Below are positions 36,119 through 44,410 of a stretch of DNA of 64,000 bases, in pieces. The notes beneath the pieces were generated by a model that ran no database searches, was not told where the DNA came from, and was given only the letters and a program-made list of their open reading frames with translations. The stretch is taken from contig JAEZLJ010000164.1 in NCBI GenBank assembly GCA_023415275.1, positions 8,267-72,266 on the forward strand. Direction: 5' to 3'. The stretch's first letter is position 1. Each line of letters opens with the position of its first letter. This DNA is from Bacteroidota bacterium. Its GTDB lineage: Bacteria > Bacteroidota > Bacteroidia > Chitinophagales > Chitinophagaceae. The translations under genes were made by a program, and so were the position numbers.

Positions 36119-37628
36119 TGGCATCGAAAAGCTGCAACGAGTAAGAACTCCGCAGTTGCCCAAGGTTAAAACGGGGATAGAAGGATTCGATGACATAAGC
36201 TTCGGAGGCTTGCCCAGGGGACGCTCCACACTTATTTCAGGCAGCTCGGGCAGCGGCAAAACTATATTTGCCACGCAATTCCTGTTTGAAGGTATTACCC
36301 AGTTTGGTGAACATGGCGTTTTTGTCACATTTGAAGAAAATACAGCGGATCTAAAGCGCAACGTTCAATCCTTTGGTTGGACTCTTGATAAATTAGAAGA
36401 GAATAACCAGTGGCGTTTTATTGATGCGTCCATTGCTTCGGAAAATGAGACCAGGGTGGTTGGTGAATATGATCTTGATGGCCTCATGATCCGCATTTTA
36501 GATGCCGTGAAGGAAATTAAAGCCAAACGGATCGTGCTTGACTCTATAGGCTCCTTATTTCACTACTTTGAGGACCCTTCCTCTATACGCCGCGAATTGT
36601 ACAAAATTCTTAACACGCTCAAAAAGAAAAACCTCATTATTCTGATTACGAGTGAGCGCCTGGAGGAATATGGATCTGTATCACGTTTTGGCGTAGAAGA
36701 ATATATAGCCGACAATGTGCTTCTGCTTCGTAACGTGTTAGAAAACGAGAAGCGTCGGCGTACCATCGAGATTCTTAAATACCGGGGTTCTCTGCATAGT
36801 GCCGGTGAGCAATCTTTTGTTATTAATCCCACTACAGGTATTCATATTATCCCGCTTACCCGCCTGCAATTAACGCAGAGCTCTTCTGAAACGAGAGTTT
36901 CGTCGGGCAATCAACCACTTGATGAAATGTGCGGCGGTGGATTTTTTAAGGACTCCATTATCCTGGTATCGGGTGCCACCGGAACTGGCAAAACCCTGAT
37001 GGTAACTGAATTCATTAAGGGAGGCTTTGAGAACAAGGAAAAGGTGCTTTTCATGGCTTATGAAGAAAGTCGTGAACAATTGATTCGCAACGCATCAGGT
37101 TGGGGAGTGGATTTCCCAAGGATGGAGAAATCCGGGAAATTGAGGATTGAGGCTGTTTATCCCGAAACAGCATGCCTTGAAGAACATTTGCTTCATATAC
37201 AAAAGCTTATAAAAGAATACAAACCAACCCGCTTTGCCCTGGACAGCCTCTCTGCTATTGAAAGGGGAAGCTCAAAGAAAAACTTCAGGGAGTTTTTAAT
37301 AGCCCTTACTTCCTTTTTAAAAAAGAATGAAATAATGGCTGTTTTTACATCTACCAGTACCAATATTGTGGGTGGCACTTCTGTTACCGATAGCCATATA
37401 TCAACCATTACTGATACTATTATTCTTCTCCGCTACGCCGAGGTATTCGGAAATGTTCACCGCGTGGTTACAGTCCTGAAAATGCGTGGGTCAAAACATA
37501 CCAAGGGGATCTTTGAATTTGATATTGATCACGAGGGTATGAAGATCAGCCAAACAGAATTTGACAGGATGAGTGGGATCTTAGGGGGCATGCCCCTGCT
37601 AACTGGGAAAGATCATTCTCAGGACTAA
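36105..37628 (+). CDS. kaiC: KaiC-like double RecA-domain ATPase/kinase
   Basis: 507 aa in two tandem RecA/KaiC domains. CI has Walker A GSSGSGKT (46-53) and the catalytic Glu pair E77-E78; CII has GATGTGKT (290-297) and E320-E321. The phosphorylation segment TDSHISTITD keeps T428, S433 and T434, matching T426, S431 and T432 of Synechococcus KaiC, so autokinase activity is plausible. The C-terminal tail after EFDRMSG is about a dozen residues shorter than in Synechococcus, consistent with loss of the KaiA-binding tail. The central gene of a kaiB-kaiC-kinase operon. Confidence 0.94.
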   Translation: MKKANGIEKLQRVRTPQLPKVKTGIEGFDDISFGGLPRGRSTLISGSSGSGKTIFATQFLFEGITQFGEHGVFVTFEENTADLKRNVQSFGWTLDKLEENNQWRFIDASIASENETRVVGEYDLDGLMIRILDAVKEIKAKRIVLDSIGSLFHYFEDPSSIRRELYKILNTLKKKNLIILITSERLEEYGSVSRFGVEEYIADNVLLLRNVLENEKRRRTIEILKYRGSLHSAGEQSFVINPTTGIHIIPLTRLQLTQSSSETRVSSGNQPLDEMCGGGFFKDSIILVSGATGTGKTLMVTEFIKGGFENKEKVLFMAYEESREQLIRNASGWGVDFPRMEKSGKLRIEAVYPETACLEEHLLHIQKLIKEYKPTRFALDSLSAIERGSSKKNFREFLIALTSFLKKNEIMAVFTSTSTNIVGGTSVTDSHISTITDTIILLRYAEVFGNVHRVVTVLKMRGSKHTKGIFEFDIDHEGMKISQTEFDRMSGILGGMPLLTGKDHSQD

Positions 37629-37657
37629 TTATAATATTCACCAAATGGGTAGTGAGC

Positions 37658-38701
37658 ATGAAAATTGAAATAGAGAACAGTGCAAGATTGATGCAGGCGA
37701 CGGATACCATACTGGAAAATCTATTAGATGCCGTACTCGTTGTAAACAACGATGGCAATATCATTTATGCCAACCGGTCGGCCCAGGACCTGTTTTCCCG
37801 ATCGGCCCATGAATTAACTGGCCAGCCTTTTGGATTTCCAATCATTCCGCATGAAGTGCAGGAAATAGAGGTTTTAAAACATGGGTTGATACTCACTGTG
37901 CAAATGTTAGCCTCTCATATATCCTGGGACGGGCAAACTGCCTCCCTGCTTTCGCTGAGGGACATTACCGCACAAAAGCAGGTGCAGGAAGAGTTGATAC
38001 GCCAACAAAAGCTGTTGGAAAAAACCAATGAGGAAAACGCACAATATGCTTCACTGGCTTCGCATGATCTGAAAGAACCGATCCGCAAGATTTTATTCTT
38101 TTCAGATCAGCTACTTCATAGTAATTCTTTGCCGGAAAATGACCGTGTCCAGGTTAAAAAAATACAATCATCAGCCAAACGCATGCAATCTTTAATTAAG
38201 GGGATCGCTGAATTATCTAATATTACTTATATACGACATACGTTTGTACCGGTAAAATTAAAAGAAGTAATAGAGGATGTAGTGGAAGACCTGGAATTGC
38301 AAATTCAGGATAAGTGTGCCAGTGTGGAAATTGCCGAATTGCCTACGATTGATGCCATCCCTGGTGAAATGTATCAATTGTTCCTCAACCTGATCGCCAA
38401 TTCTTTAAAGTATAGTAAGGAGCACGTAGCACCGCATATTCTCATACAGCAAAAGGAAGCAGATGAAGGTTTTGTTTGCATTGAATGCACGGACAACGGG
38501 ATAGGCTTTGACGATAGCGCCGCAAAAAAATTGTTTCAACCTTTCCAACGGCTACATACCGCTAAATATGACGGTATGGGCATCGGGCTTACGCTTTGCC
38601 AAAAGATCGTGGATGTGCATCATGGAAAAATAACTGCCCAGGGTATGTTGAATAATGGCGCCACCTTCCGTATACTGTTGCCCGAAAAGCAAATGAATTG
38701 A
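37658..38701 (+). CDS. PAS sensor histidine kinase in the kai operon
   Basis: About 347 aa, soluble. One PAS domain (about 12-110; NDGNIIYANRSAQDLF), a short coiled coil, HisKA (SLASHDLKEPIRKILFF) and HATPase (LIANSLKYSK, CTDNGIGFD, GMGIGLTLCQKIV). The start is taken at ATG 37658; a GTG six bases earlier is in frame. It begins 29 nt after kaiC and is probably co-transcribed, suggesting KaiC state is read out by, or gates, this kinase, as SasA does in cyanobacteria. Unlike SasA it has PAS, not a KaiB-like sensor. No receiver gene follows. Confidence 0.92.
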   Translation: MKIEIENSARLMQATDTILENLLDAVLVVNNDGNIIYANRSAQDLFSRSAHELTGQPFGFPIIPHEVQEIEVLKHGLILTVQMLASHISWDGQTASLLSLRDITAQKQVQEELIRQQKLLEKTNEENAQYASLASHDLKEPIRKILFFSDQLLHSNSLPENDRVQVKKIQSSAKRMQSLIKGIAELSNITYIRHTFVPVKLKEVIEDVVEDLELQIQDKCASVEIAELPTIDAIPGEMYQLFLNLIANSLKYSKEHVAPHILIQQKEADEGFVCIECTDNGIGFDDSAAKKLFQPFQRLHTAKYDGMGIGLTLCQKIVDVHHGKITAQGMLNNGATFRILLPEKQMN

Positions 38702-38812
38702 TTAGCCAGGTAAATAGTTTAGGTTTAAAGAATTTGGTCCCTTATTGGAGAAACTAGTTCATAAAAAGTTCGAAATTTTCGAAGTCTATGTTACTTCTGA
38801 CAAAAGCTATGT

Positions 38813-39412
38813 TTATTTAATTAGCTTGATGCGTTTTAACCATTCCTTTACTGCCGCTTCTGCCTCCTTCCTCTTTTCATCTTTGATGTTGAGATAGATG
38901 CCATCTCTTTCAATTCCGCCTTTAATTGAGAAACCTTCCAAAACTTTACTATTCGGGCAAAGTTCTTCCACTGATTGGAAACCACTTCCGACACCATAGC
39001 CTGCGTTCGTATTGAATGGAATAACTGTTTTGCCACGTAAGTTATACTGATTTAAAAAACTCTTCATCGGTGGCGGCATCTTCATATCCCAGGTTGGAAA
39101 GCCAATGAAAACAACATCATACTTCTCAATGCTGTCAATCTTTGTTTTTAGTAGCGGCAGGTATCCTGTTTCATTCTCATGCACGACTTGTTGTACCGTT
39201 TGCTTATAATTCTCTGGATACGGCTTTTCCAATTCCAGCGCTACCAACGTTCCGCCTACTTTCCCTTGAATGATTTCAGCGATTGCTTTTGTATTATTGG
39301 TGCGGGACAAATACACAATCAGTATTTTTATCGATGCCACTGATTGTGCATTTGAACATCCAGATGATATACAGAAGACAATAATAAATAATAGAAATAG
39401 TACGGCTCTCAT
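38813..39412 (-). CDS. Flavodoxin lipoprotein
   Basis: A 199-aa protein. The leader VLFLLFIIVFCISSGCS ends in a lipobox-like SSGC, so it is probably lipid-anchored outside the cytoplasm. The FMN loop is YLSRTNNTKAIAEII, and VVFIGFPTWDMKMPPPM plus NTNAGYGVGSGF are the other flavin-contact loops. Family members reduce quinones or partner redox enzymes. It is the last gene of the minus-strand reductase operon, starting 2 nt after the stop of the aldo/keto reductase reading frame. Confidence 0.88.
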   Translation of the reverse strand: MRAVLFLLFIIVFCISSGCSNAQSVASIKILIVYLSRTNNTKAIAEIIQGKVGGTLVALELEKPYPENYKQTVQQVVHENETGYLPLLKTKIDSIEKYDVVFIGFPTWDMKMPPPMKSFLNQYNLRGKTVIPFNTNAGYGVGSGFQSVEELCPNSKVLEGFSIKGGIERDGIYLNIKDEKRKEAEAAVKEWLKRIKLIK

Positions 39413-39414
39413 TT

Positions 39415-40572
39415 TTACTTTTTTGGTGGCGCTTCAACAGCTGAAAAAGCCAATACAGCAGCAGGCAGTCTTTCGCCTTTGATTTGAATAGCATTCAACT
39501 CATAATTGAACCCTGTTAATTCATCAGCAGTAAACTTTACATTTTCAGCACCACTGTTGTCCAACATGTGTGCCATTTGTGTAGTGCCGGGAATGGGCAC
39601 AATCCACGGTTTCTGTGCCAGAAGCCAGGCAAGGATTATTTAAGCCGGCGTTGCGTTTTTCTCTGCAGCCCACTTTTTTACCAACTCCACCAGTGAAAGG
39701 TTATTCGGTAGATTTTCTGGTGAAAACCTTCCTTCAATGCCACGAATATCACCCTGAGCAAAGTGAGTATTTGCGTCAATCGCGCCGGTCAGGAAGCCAA
39801 CCCCGAGAGGGCTCCAACAAACAAAGCCGATACCAAGCTCCTGGCAAAGTGGAATGACTTCCTTTTCTGGTCCACGCCATAGAAGCGAATACTCATTTTG
39901 GATGGCAGTAACCGGATGTATGGCATGGGCACGCCTAACTGTTTGCAATCCCGGTTCGGAAAGTCCGTAATGCAATACTTTTCCCTGGCTGATCAAATCC
40001 TTGATGGCTCCCACAACATCTTCAATGGGAACGGCTGGGTCAACACGGTGTTGATAGAGCAAATCTATGCGGTCAGTGCGCAGGCGCTTCAACATTCCTT
40101 CCACCACTTCTTTGATGTGCTCCGGACGACTGTTTAGACCTGGTAGGCGCTGCCCTGTTTTTTGGTCTACGTTCCAGCCAAATTTTGTTTCAATCACAAT
40201 CTTGTTACGAAAAGGTGCTACCGCCTCTCCAAGTATGCGCTCACTTTCAAATGGGCCATACGCTTCTGCCGTATCAAACAAGGTAACTCCATGGTCATAA
40301 GCTGATCGGATGATGTTTATCATTTCAGGCCGATAGGGAATGGTGGTTTGATAAGTACGAGGCATGTTTTGTACGCCAATTCCAATGCTGGAAACTTCCA
40401 GCGTACCCAATTTGCGCCGCCCAGGTGCAGTAGCTGGTGAGAAAGATTGATTTACACCTTTGCCTTGCTCATTTTCTGCTTTCACTTTTTGTGCACCAAC
40501 AACGGAAGCAGCCAAGGAGCCACCGGCAAAGACCAATCCGGTTTTTAAAAGTTTGCGACGGTTCAAGTTCAT
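39415..40572 (-). pseudogene. Tat-exported aldo/keto reductase interrupted by an in-frame stop
   Basis: Intact, this would be a 385-aa reductase: a Tat leader (NRRKLLKTGLVFAGGSLAAS), then FDTAEAYGP, IETKFGWNV and LLYQHRVDP giving the catalytic Asp-Tyr-Lys-His set, and a tail ending WIVPIPGTTQMAHML. At 39640-39642 the codon is TAA, where the close paralogue at 42.4 kb has Gln (NAQIALAWLL). The frame continues cleanly after it, so a single C-to-T change of CAA explains it. The 310-aa product would lack the last barrel strands and cofactor loop. A sequencing error is the alternative. Confidence 0.85.
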
Positions 40573-40641
40573 ATACTGTGTTTGATAGAATGTTTACTTT
40601 TTGTTAGAGGTAAAGCATAGTTTGCCTATTTAGGGTAATGC

Positions 40642-41871
40642 TTATTTTACCTTGTAGGCAATGATTTGACTTGTTGAAAAGGAAGGAACGTAAAGAGTTT
40701 TTGTTTTGCTGTCGTAACCAATGTCATTGGACATAACGCCGGCCGCACGGGTGTCCAGTAAAACTTGTTTTGTTCCATCAGCCTTTACACACCATAAAAT
40801 GCCTTTGTAGTTGCTAAGGATAAATTCATTTTCTCCGATCATTACGATGCCGTCAAGCCCACTTTCAAAGCCGTCCGCAATTTTTGTTACTACCTTGTTG
40901 GCATCAACTTTCTGGAAGATGGTTGACGTTAATACAAACAAATCTGTATTCACCGTTAACAGGCCGTTGGCGCCGGGCATGTTTTCCAGGTAAACAGTGG
41001 GCTTGTCGCCTTCTATTCTGTACACTTTCCCCGCTCTTGTATCGCTGACATAAATAACGCCTTTTTCATCTATCGCAAGGTCATTCAACATTACCGCGCC
41101 TTCTACAGGGATGCGTTTTACAATGGTTCCTTTCGCAACATCAATGACTGCAATCGCTGTTGTTTTTGCCGTGTAAAAGAAGCCGTTAAACAAAGCCGAG
41201 CCCTTGTTTGAGTTAAGGCCTGTTACCCAGTCTTTCTTGATGGCCTTCCCTTTCGCATCCATCCGAACAACAGAGCCGGAACCCATGCTGGATACATACA
41301 GAGAATTTGATGTTGCATCATAAAGTACTGACTCAGGATTTCTTATTGCAATGGAATCGGATTCCCATATTTTCTCCAGGCTGTGTTGTGCGTTATTGTT
41401 CATTTTAACAGGCCGTAGCAGTGTTGAGAACGTAAGTGAACCCATCTTCCATTTGCCCCCTTTTTTGATGTAAACCTCTGTCACCATAAAAGCATGGGTG
41501 ACCTCGTTTCCGCCAACCACTGCCAGCAGGTCTATATCATTTAAAAGAATAGCCGTGTTACCAAAGATGTTTACTGACGCTCCGTAAACTTCAGCTTTCT
41601 TGTACCAAATGCCGCCACCTTTGATGGTATTCAGTTCTTGGGTTTTCCCCCAACTTCCCCCCATGTGAACAAAGACACACTTCTCTGCAAACAGGCCGCT
41701 TAACGCCTCCACGTTTTTATCGGCCATCCATGCCCATTTCGTTTTGGAAAGGTCGAGTAGTTCTTGTTCTTCTTTGATTGCGCTTGTAGATGTCGTACTT
41801 GGCAATTTGGCCTGTGCCTGTAAACTTTGCAGACTGACAAGACAGAACAATGCGAGAATAAGTTTTTTCAT
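40642..41871 (-). CDS. Exported DUF4440 and SMP-30/NHL beta-propeller fusion
   Basis: A 409-aa protein with signal peptide (KKLILALFCLVSLQSLQAQA). Residues about 35-150 form a DUF4440 (NTF2-like cone) domain (LLDLSKTKWAWMADKNVEAL, VHMGGSWGKTQEL, HAFMVTEVYIKKGGKWK). Residues about 165-409 form a six-bladed SMP-30/gluconolactonase-like propeller (SVLYDATSNSLYVSSMGSGS, LNDLAIDEKGVIYVSDTRAG, GLDGIVMIGENEFILSNYKG). Substrate unknown. It lies between the cupin and the broken reductase in one operon, suggesting lactone or carbonyl substrate processing. Confidence 0.85.
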   Translation of the reverse strand: MKKLILALFCLVSLQSLQAQAKLPSTTSTSAIKEEQELLDLSKTKWAWMADKNVEALSGLFAEKCVFVHMGGSWGKTQELNTIKGGGIWYKKAEVYGASVNIFGNTAILLNDIDLLAVVGGNEVTHAFMVTEVYIKKGGKWKMGSLTFSTLLRPVKMNNNAQHSLEKIWESDSIAIRNPESVLYDATSNSLYVSSMGSGSVVRMDAKGKAIKKDWVTGLNSNKGSALFNGFFYTAKTTAIAVIDVAKGTIVKRIPVEGAVMLNDLAIDEKGVIYVSDTRAGKVYRIEGDKPTVYLENMPGANGLLTVNTDLFVLTSTIFQKVDANKVVTKIADGFESGLDGIVMIGENEFILSNYKGILWCVKADGTKQVLLDTRAAGVMSNDIGYDSKTKTLYVPSFSTSQIIAYKVK

Positions 41872-41896
41872 GATAAGCTTTCGTTTTTGTATGGTG

Positions 41897-42358
41897 TTAG
41901 TTCTTGATGCTATTATATTCCTCGGTGGTTACTCTCTTTCCCCAGATTGTTCTGCCTTTTGTAACAGGTGTTACCGCCACATAAGCAAAGCTGCTATTTG
42001 GTGCCGCACCATGCCAATGCTCCACACCGGGTTCGCATTTAATGATGTCGCCTTTGTGCACAACCTTTCCGGGTTTGCCCTTTTCCTGATAAAAACCGGT
42101 GCCTTCTGTGATGAGCAGGTATTGCCCTCCGAGATGAATATGCCAGTCCAATTTTGAACCGGGTGCGTACACTGCCTGCGCCAAGCCGAAGGTGAAGTTG
42201 CTATCCGGTTGATTTAATTCACTCAGCCAAATGGTGCCCGAGTAATTACTGGTGTTCTTACCGATTTCACCTTTTGGAAAAAGCGTAGAGTCCTGGGCAT
42301 TTGCCTGATTAAACACTGCTGTAACTGCGAACAGCAGAACAAAAAATAGTTTTTTCAT
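41897..42358 (-). CDS. Secreted cupin (mandelonitrile lyase-like)
   Basis: A 153-aa protein with a signal peptide (KKLFFVLLFAVTAVFNQANA). Metal-binding motif 1 is LDWHIHLGGQYLLITEGTGF, and motif 2 is CEPGVEHWHGAAPNSSFAYV. The family includes (R)-hydroxynitrile lyases and quercetinase-like proteins; the substrate here is unknown. It sits between two reductase genes on one transcript. Its paralogue at 32.8 kb lacks a signal peptide. Confidence 0.88.
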   Translation of the reverse strand: MKKLFFVLLFAVTAVFNQANAQDSTLFPKGEIGKNTSNYSGTIWLSELNQPDSNFTFGLAQAVYAPGSKLDWHIHLGGQYLLITEGTGFYQEKGKPGKVVHKGDIIKCEPGVEHWHGAAPNSSFAYVAVTPVTKGRTIWGKRVTTEEYNSIKN

Positions 42359-42398
42359 TTGATGTCTATTGTTGATGATTTGAAGAGAATATTAGGGT

Positions 42399-43382
42399 TT
42401 ATCGGTTGATCATTTTTTGCGCTTGTTCACTGTATCGGGCACCTTGCACTTCTATCGTTGAAAGTGCGTTGTTGATTGCTTTCAAGTCATCATCCCTCAG
42501 TGCAATTGATACGGCACCAATGTTTTCTTCCAAACGATGAATTTTTGTGGTCCCGGGGATAGGAACAATCCAGGGCTTTTGTGCCAGCAGCCATGCCAAT
42601 GCGATTTGTGCATTCGATGCACCTTTTTCTTTGGCAATCAAGCCAAGCAAATCAACCAGTGCCTGATTTGCTTTTCTGTTTTCTTCCGAGAAACGAGGGA
42701 CGGTGTTGCGAAAATCGGTTTTGTCAAAGGTTGTGTTCTGGTTGATGGTGCCGGTCAAAAAACCTTTTCCTAATGGGCTAAACGGAACGAAGCCAATGCC
42801 TAATTCTTCCAACGTTGGCAAGATTTCCTGTTCGGGTTCACGCCACCACAAGGAGTATTCACTTTGCAAGGCTGTTACCGGTTGAACAGCATGTGCTTTG
42901 CGGATGGTTTGCACGCCAGCTTCGGATAAACCAAAGTGCTTCACTTTTCCTTCGTTGATTAAGTCCTTTACCGCTCCAGCAACATCTTCGATGGGAACAG
43001 CCGGGTCAACACGGTGCTGATAAAACAGGTCTATTACATCCGTTCGTAAGCGTTTGAGGGAAGCTTCCGCAACGGCTCTGATATTCTCCGGACGGCTATC
43101 TGTTCCCAATGCTGTTTTTCCTTCTTTGAAACCAAATTTGGTAGCAATTATCACTTTATCGCGGAATGGCGCTAATGCCTCGCCAAGCAGTTCTTCATTG
43201 TCGCCCGGTCCGTATGCTTCGGCTGTATCAAAGAATGTAACACCTTTTTCGTAGGCGGCACGTATCAGGTTGATGGCATTTTGTTTCTCTATGGCAGGCC
43301 CCAAACCAAAGCTCAACCCCATACAGCCCAAACCAAGAGCCGATACTTCAAGGCCGCTATTGCCCAATGTTCTTTTTTTCAT
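42399..43382 (-). CDS. Aldo/keto reductase
   Basis: A 327-aa cytoplasmic NADPH-dependent reductase with a complete barrel. Catalytic residues are FDTAEAYGP (Asp, Tyr), IATKFGF (Lys) and FYQHRVDP (His); QIALAWLLAQKPWIVPIPGT is the C-terminal cofactor-binding block. It is strongly similar over the whole length to the interrupted copy at 39.4-40.6 kb, which differs by an added Tat leader. It reduces aldehydes or ketones; the substrate is not readable. Starts 21 bp after the upstream reductase gene. Confidence 0.93.
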   Translation of the reverse strand: MKKRTLGNSGLEVSALGLGCMGLSFGLGPAIEKQNAINLIRAAYEKGVTFFDTAEAYGPGDNEELLGEALAPFRDKVIIATKFGFKEGKTALGTDSRPENIRAVAEASLKRLRTDVIDLFYQHRVDPAVPIEDVAGAVKDLINEGKVKHFGLSEAGVQTIRKAHAVQPVTALQSEYSLWWREPEQEILPTLEELGIGFVPFSPLGKGFLTGTINQNTTFDKTDFRNTVPRFSEENRKANQALVDLLGLIAKEKGASNAQIALAWLLAQKPWIVPIPGTTKIHRLEENIGAVSIALRDDDLKAINNALSTIEVQGARYSEQAQKMINR

Positions 43383-43402
43383 AGTTGTAAATTTTATCTG
43401 CG

Positions 43403-44254
43403 TTAAACTGATATTTTTCTTTCACCCAGCCATTTGACCACAGCTGGGTCACGATGATCAAAAAAGAGGCTCGCTTTTGTATCAAGTGATTTGATCGCGC
43501 CCATATCTTCCCCGCTCAGCTCAAAATCAAGGCTGTTGAAGTTCTCTTCCATGCGTTCCTTGCGAACGGACTTCGGAATGGCAACAACGCCTCTTTGCGT
43601 GAGGCAGCGAAGAATAACTTGTGCAATGGATTTATTATACTTCTTGCCGATGGAAGCCAACAACTCGTTATGAAAGATGTTGTTTTTACCTTCCGCAAAT
43701 GGTCCCCAACTTTCTATCTGCACACCATTTTCCTGCAAAAACTTTTGTGCCTCTATTTGCTGATGAAAGGGATGGGTTTCTATTTGATTGACGGCTGGCA
43801 CGACTTCGTTGTGAACGATTAAATCAATCAACCGGTCGGGATGAAAATTGCTGACACCAATCGCCTTTACCTTCTTTTCCCAATAGAGTTCCTGCATCGC
43901 TCTCCATTCGCCATACACATCCCCGAACGGCTGATGAATAAGATACAAGTCCAGGTAATCCAACTGCAATTTTTTAAGCGAAGCTTCAAAGGCCTTTTTT
44001 ATGCCTTGGTAACCATCCGACTGTATCCAAAGTTTTGTAGTTATGAACAGTTCTTCTCTTGGCACACCGCTTTTCTTTATGGCTTTGCCAACGGCTTCCT
44101 CGTTCTCATACGACTGCGCCGTATCAATCAAACGATACCCTGTTTCAATGGCATCAATTACGCTTCTTTCACATTCGGCCAAATCTTTGACTTGGAAAAC
44201 ACCAAATCCAAGGATGGGCATTTCTACACCATTGTTCAATGTCACCTTTTGCAT
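43403..44254 (-). CDS. Aldo/keto reductase (2,5-diketo-gluconate reductase-like)
   Basis: A 283-aa protein of the AKR5 type. RLIDTAQSYENEEAVGKAI (Asp, Tyr), FITTKLWIQS (Lys) and DLYLIHQPFGD (His) form the catalytic tetrad, and IPKSVRKERMEENF is the NADPH phosphate-binding loop. It is the first gene of a six-gene minus-strand run, 156 bp from the divergent AraC regulator. A GACCTTTG-like -7 element on the minus strand just upstream of the ATG is possible but weak. Confidence 0.93.
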   Translation of the reverse strand: MQKVTLNNGVEMPILGFGVFQVKDLAECERSVIDAIETGYRLIDTAQSYENEEAVGKAIKKSGVPREELFITTKLWIQSDGYQGIKKAFEASLKKLQLDYLDLYLIHQPFGDVYGEWRAMQELYWEKKVKAIGVSNFHPDRLIDLIVHNEVVPAVNQIETHPFHQQIEAQKFLQENGVQIESWGPFAEGKNNIFHNELLASIGKKYNKSIAQVILRCLTQRGVVAIPKSVRKERMEENFNSLDFELSGEDMGAIKSLDTKASLFFDHRDPAVVKWLGERKISV

Positions 44255-44381
44255 AGTTTATTTCTCTTTAACCATGCAAAGGTCACGGCTTCTTTTTACC
44301 GGGATGGTATACAGATTCCGGATTTATCTACCAATATTGCTGATTTGGGCCTGCCGGGTAATGAAGGGGTGAAGAATGCGG

Positions 44382-44389
44382 TAATTTTG
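44382..44389 (+). promoter_or_regulatory. Candidate -7 element of the AraC regulator
   Basis: TAATTTTG exactly fits the Bacteroidota TAnnTTTG element and lies 21 bp before the regulator's ATG at 44411. No TTTG or TTG is seen at the expected -33 distance. An imperfect CCGG-N(15)-CCGG inverted pair at 44299-44321 in the same gap could bind a regulator. Confidence 0.35.
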
Positions 44390-44410
44390 ACTTTGTTAAA
44401 CAGAAGTGAT

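Noticed and set aside
43841..44410. Long N-terminal extension of the AraC open frame
   Set aside because: It overlaps the antisense reductase gene, has no family similarity, and ATG 44411 gives the standard AraC length.
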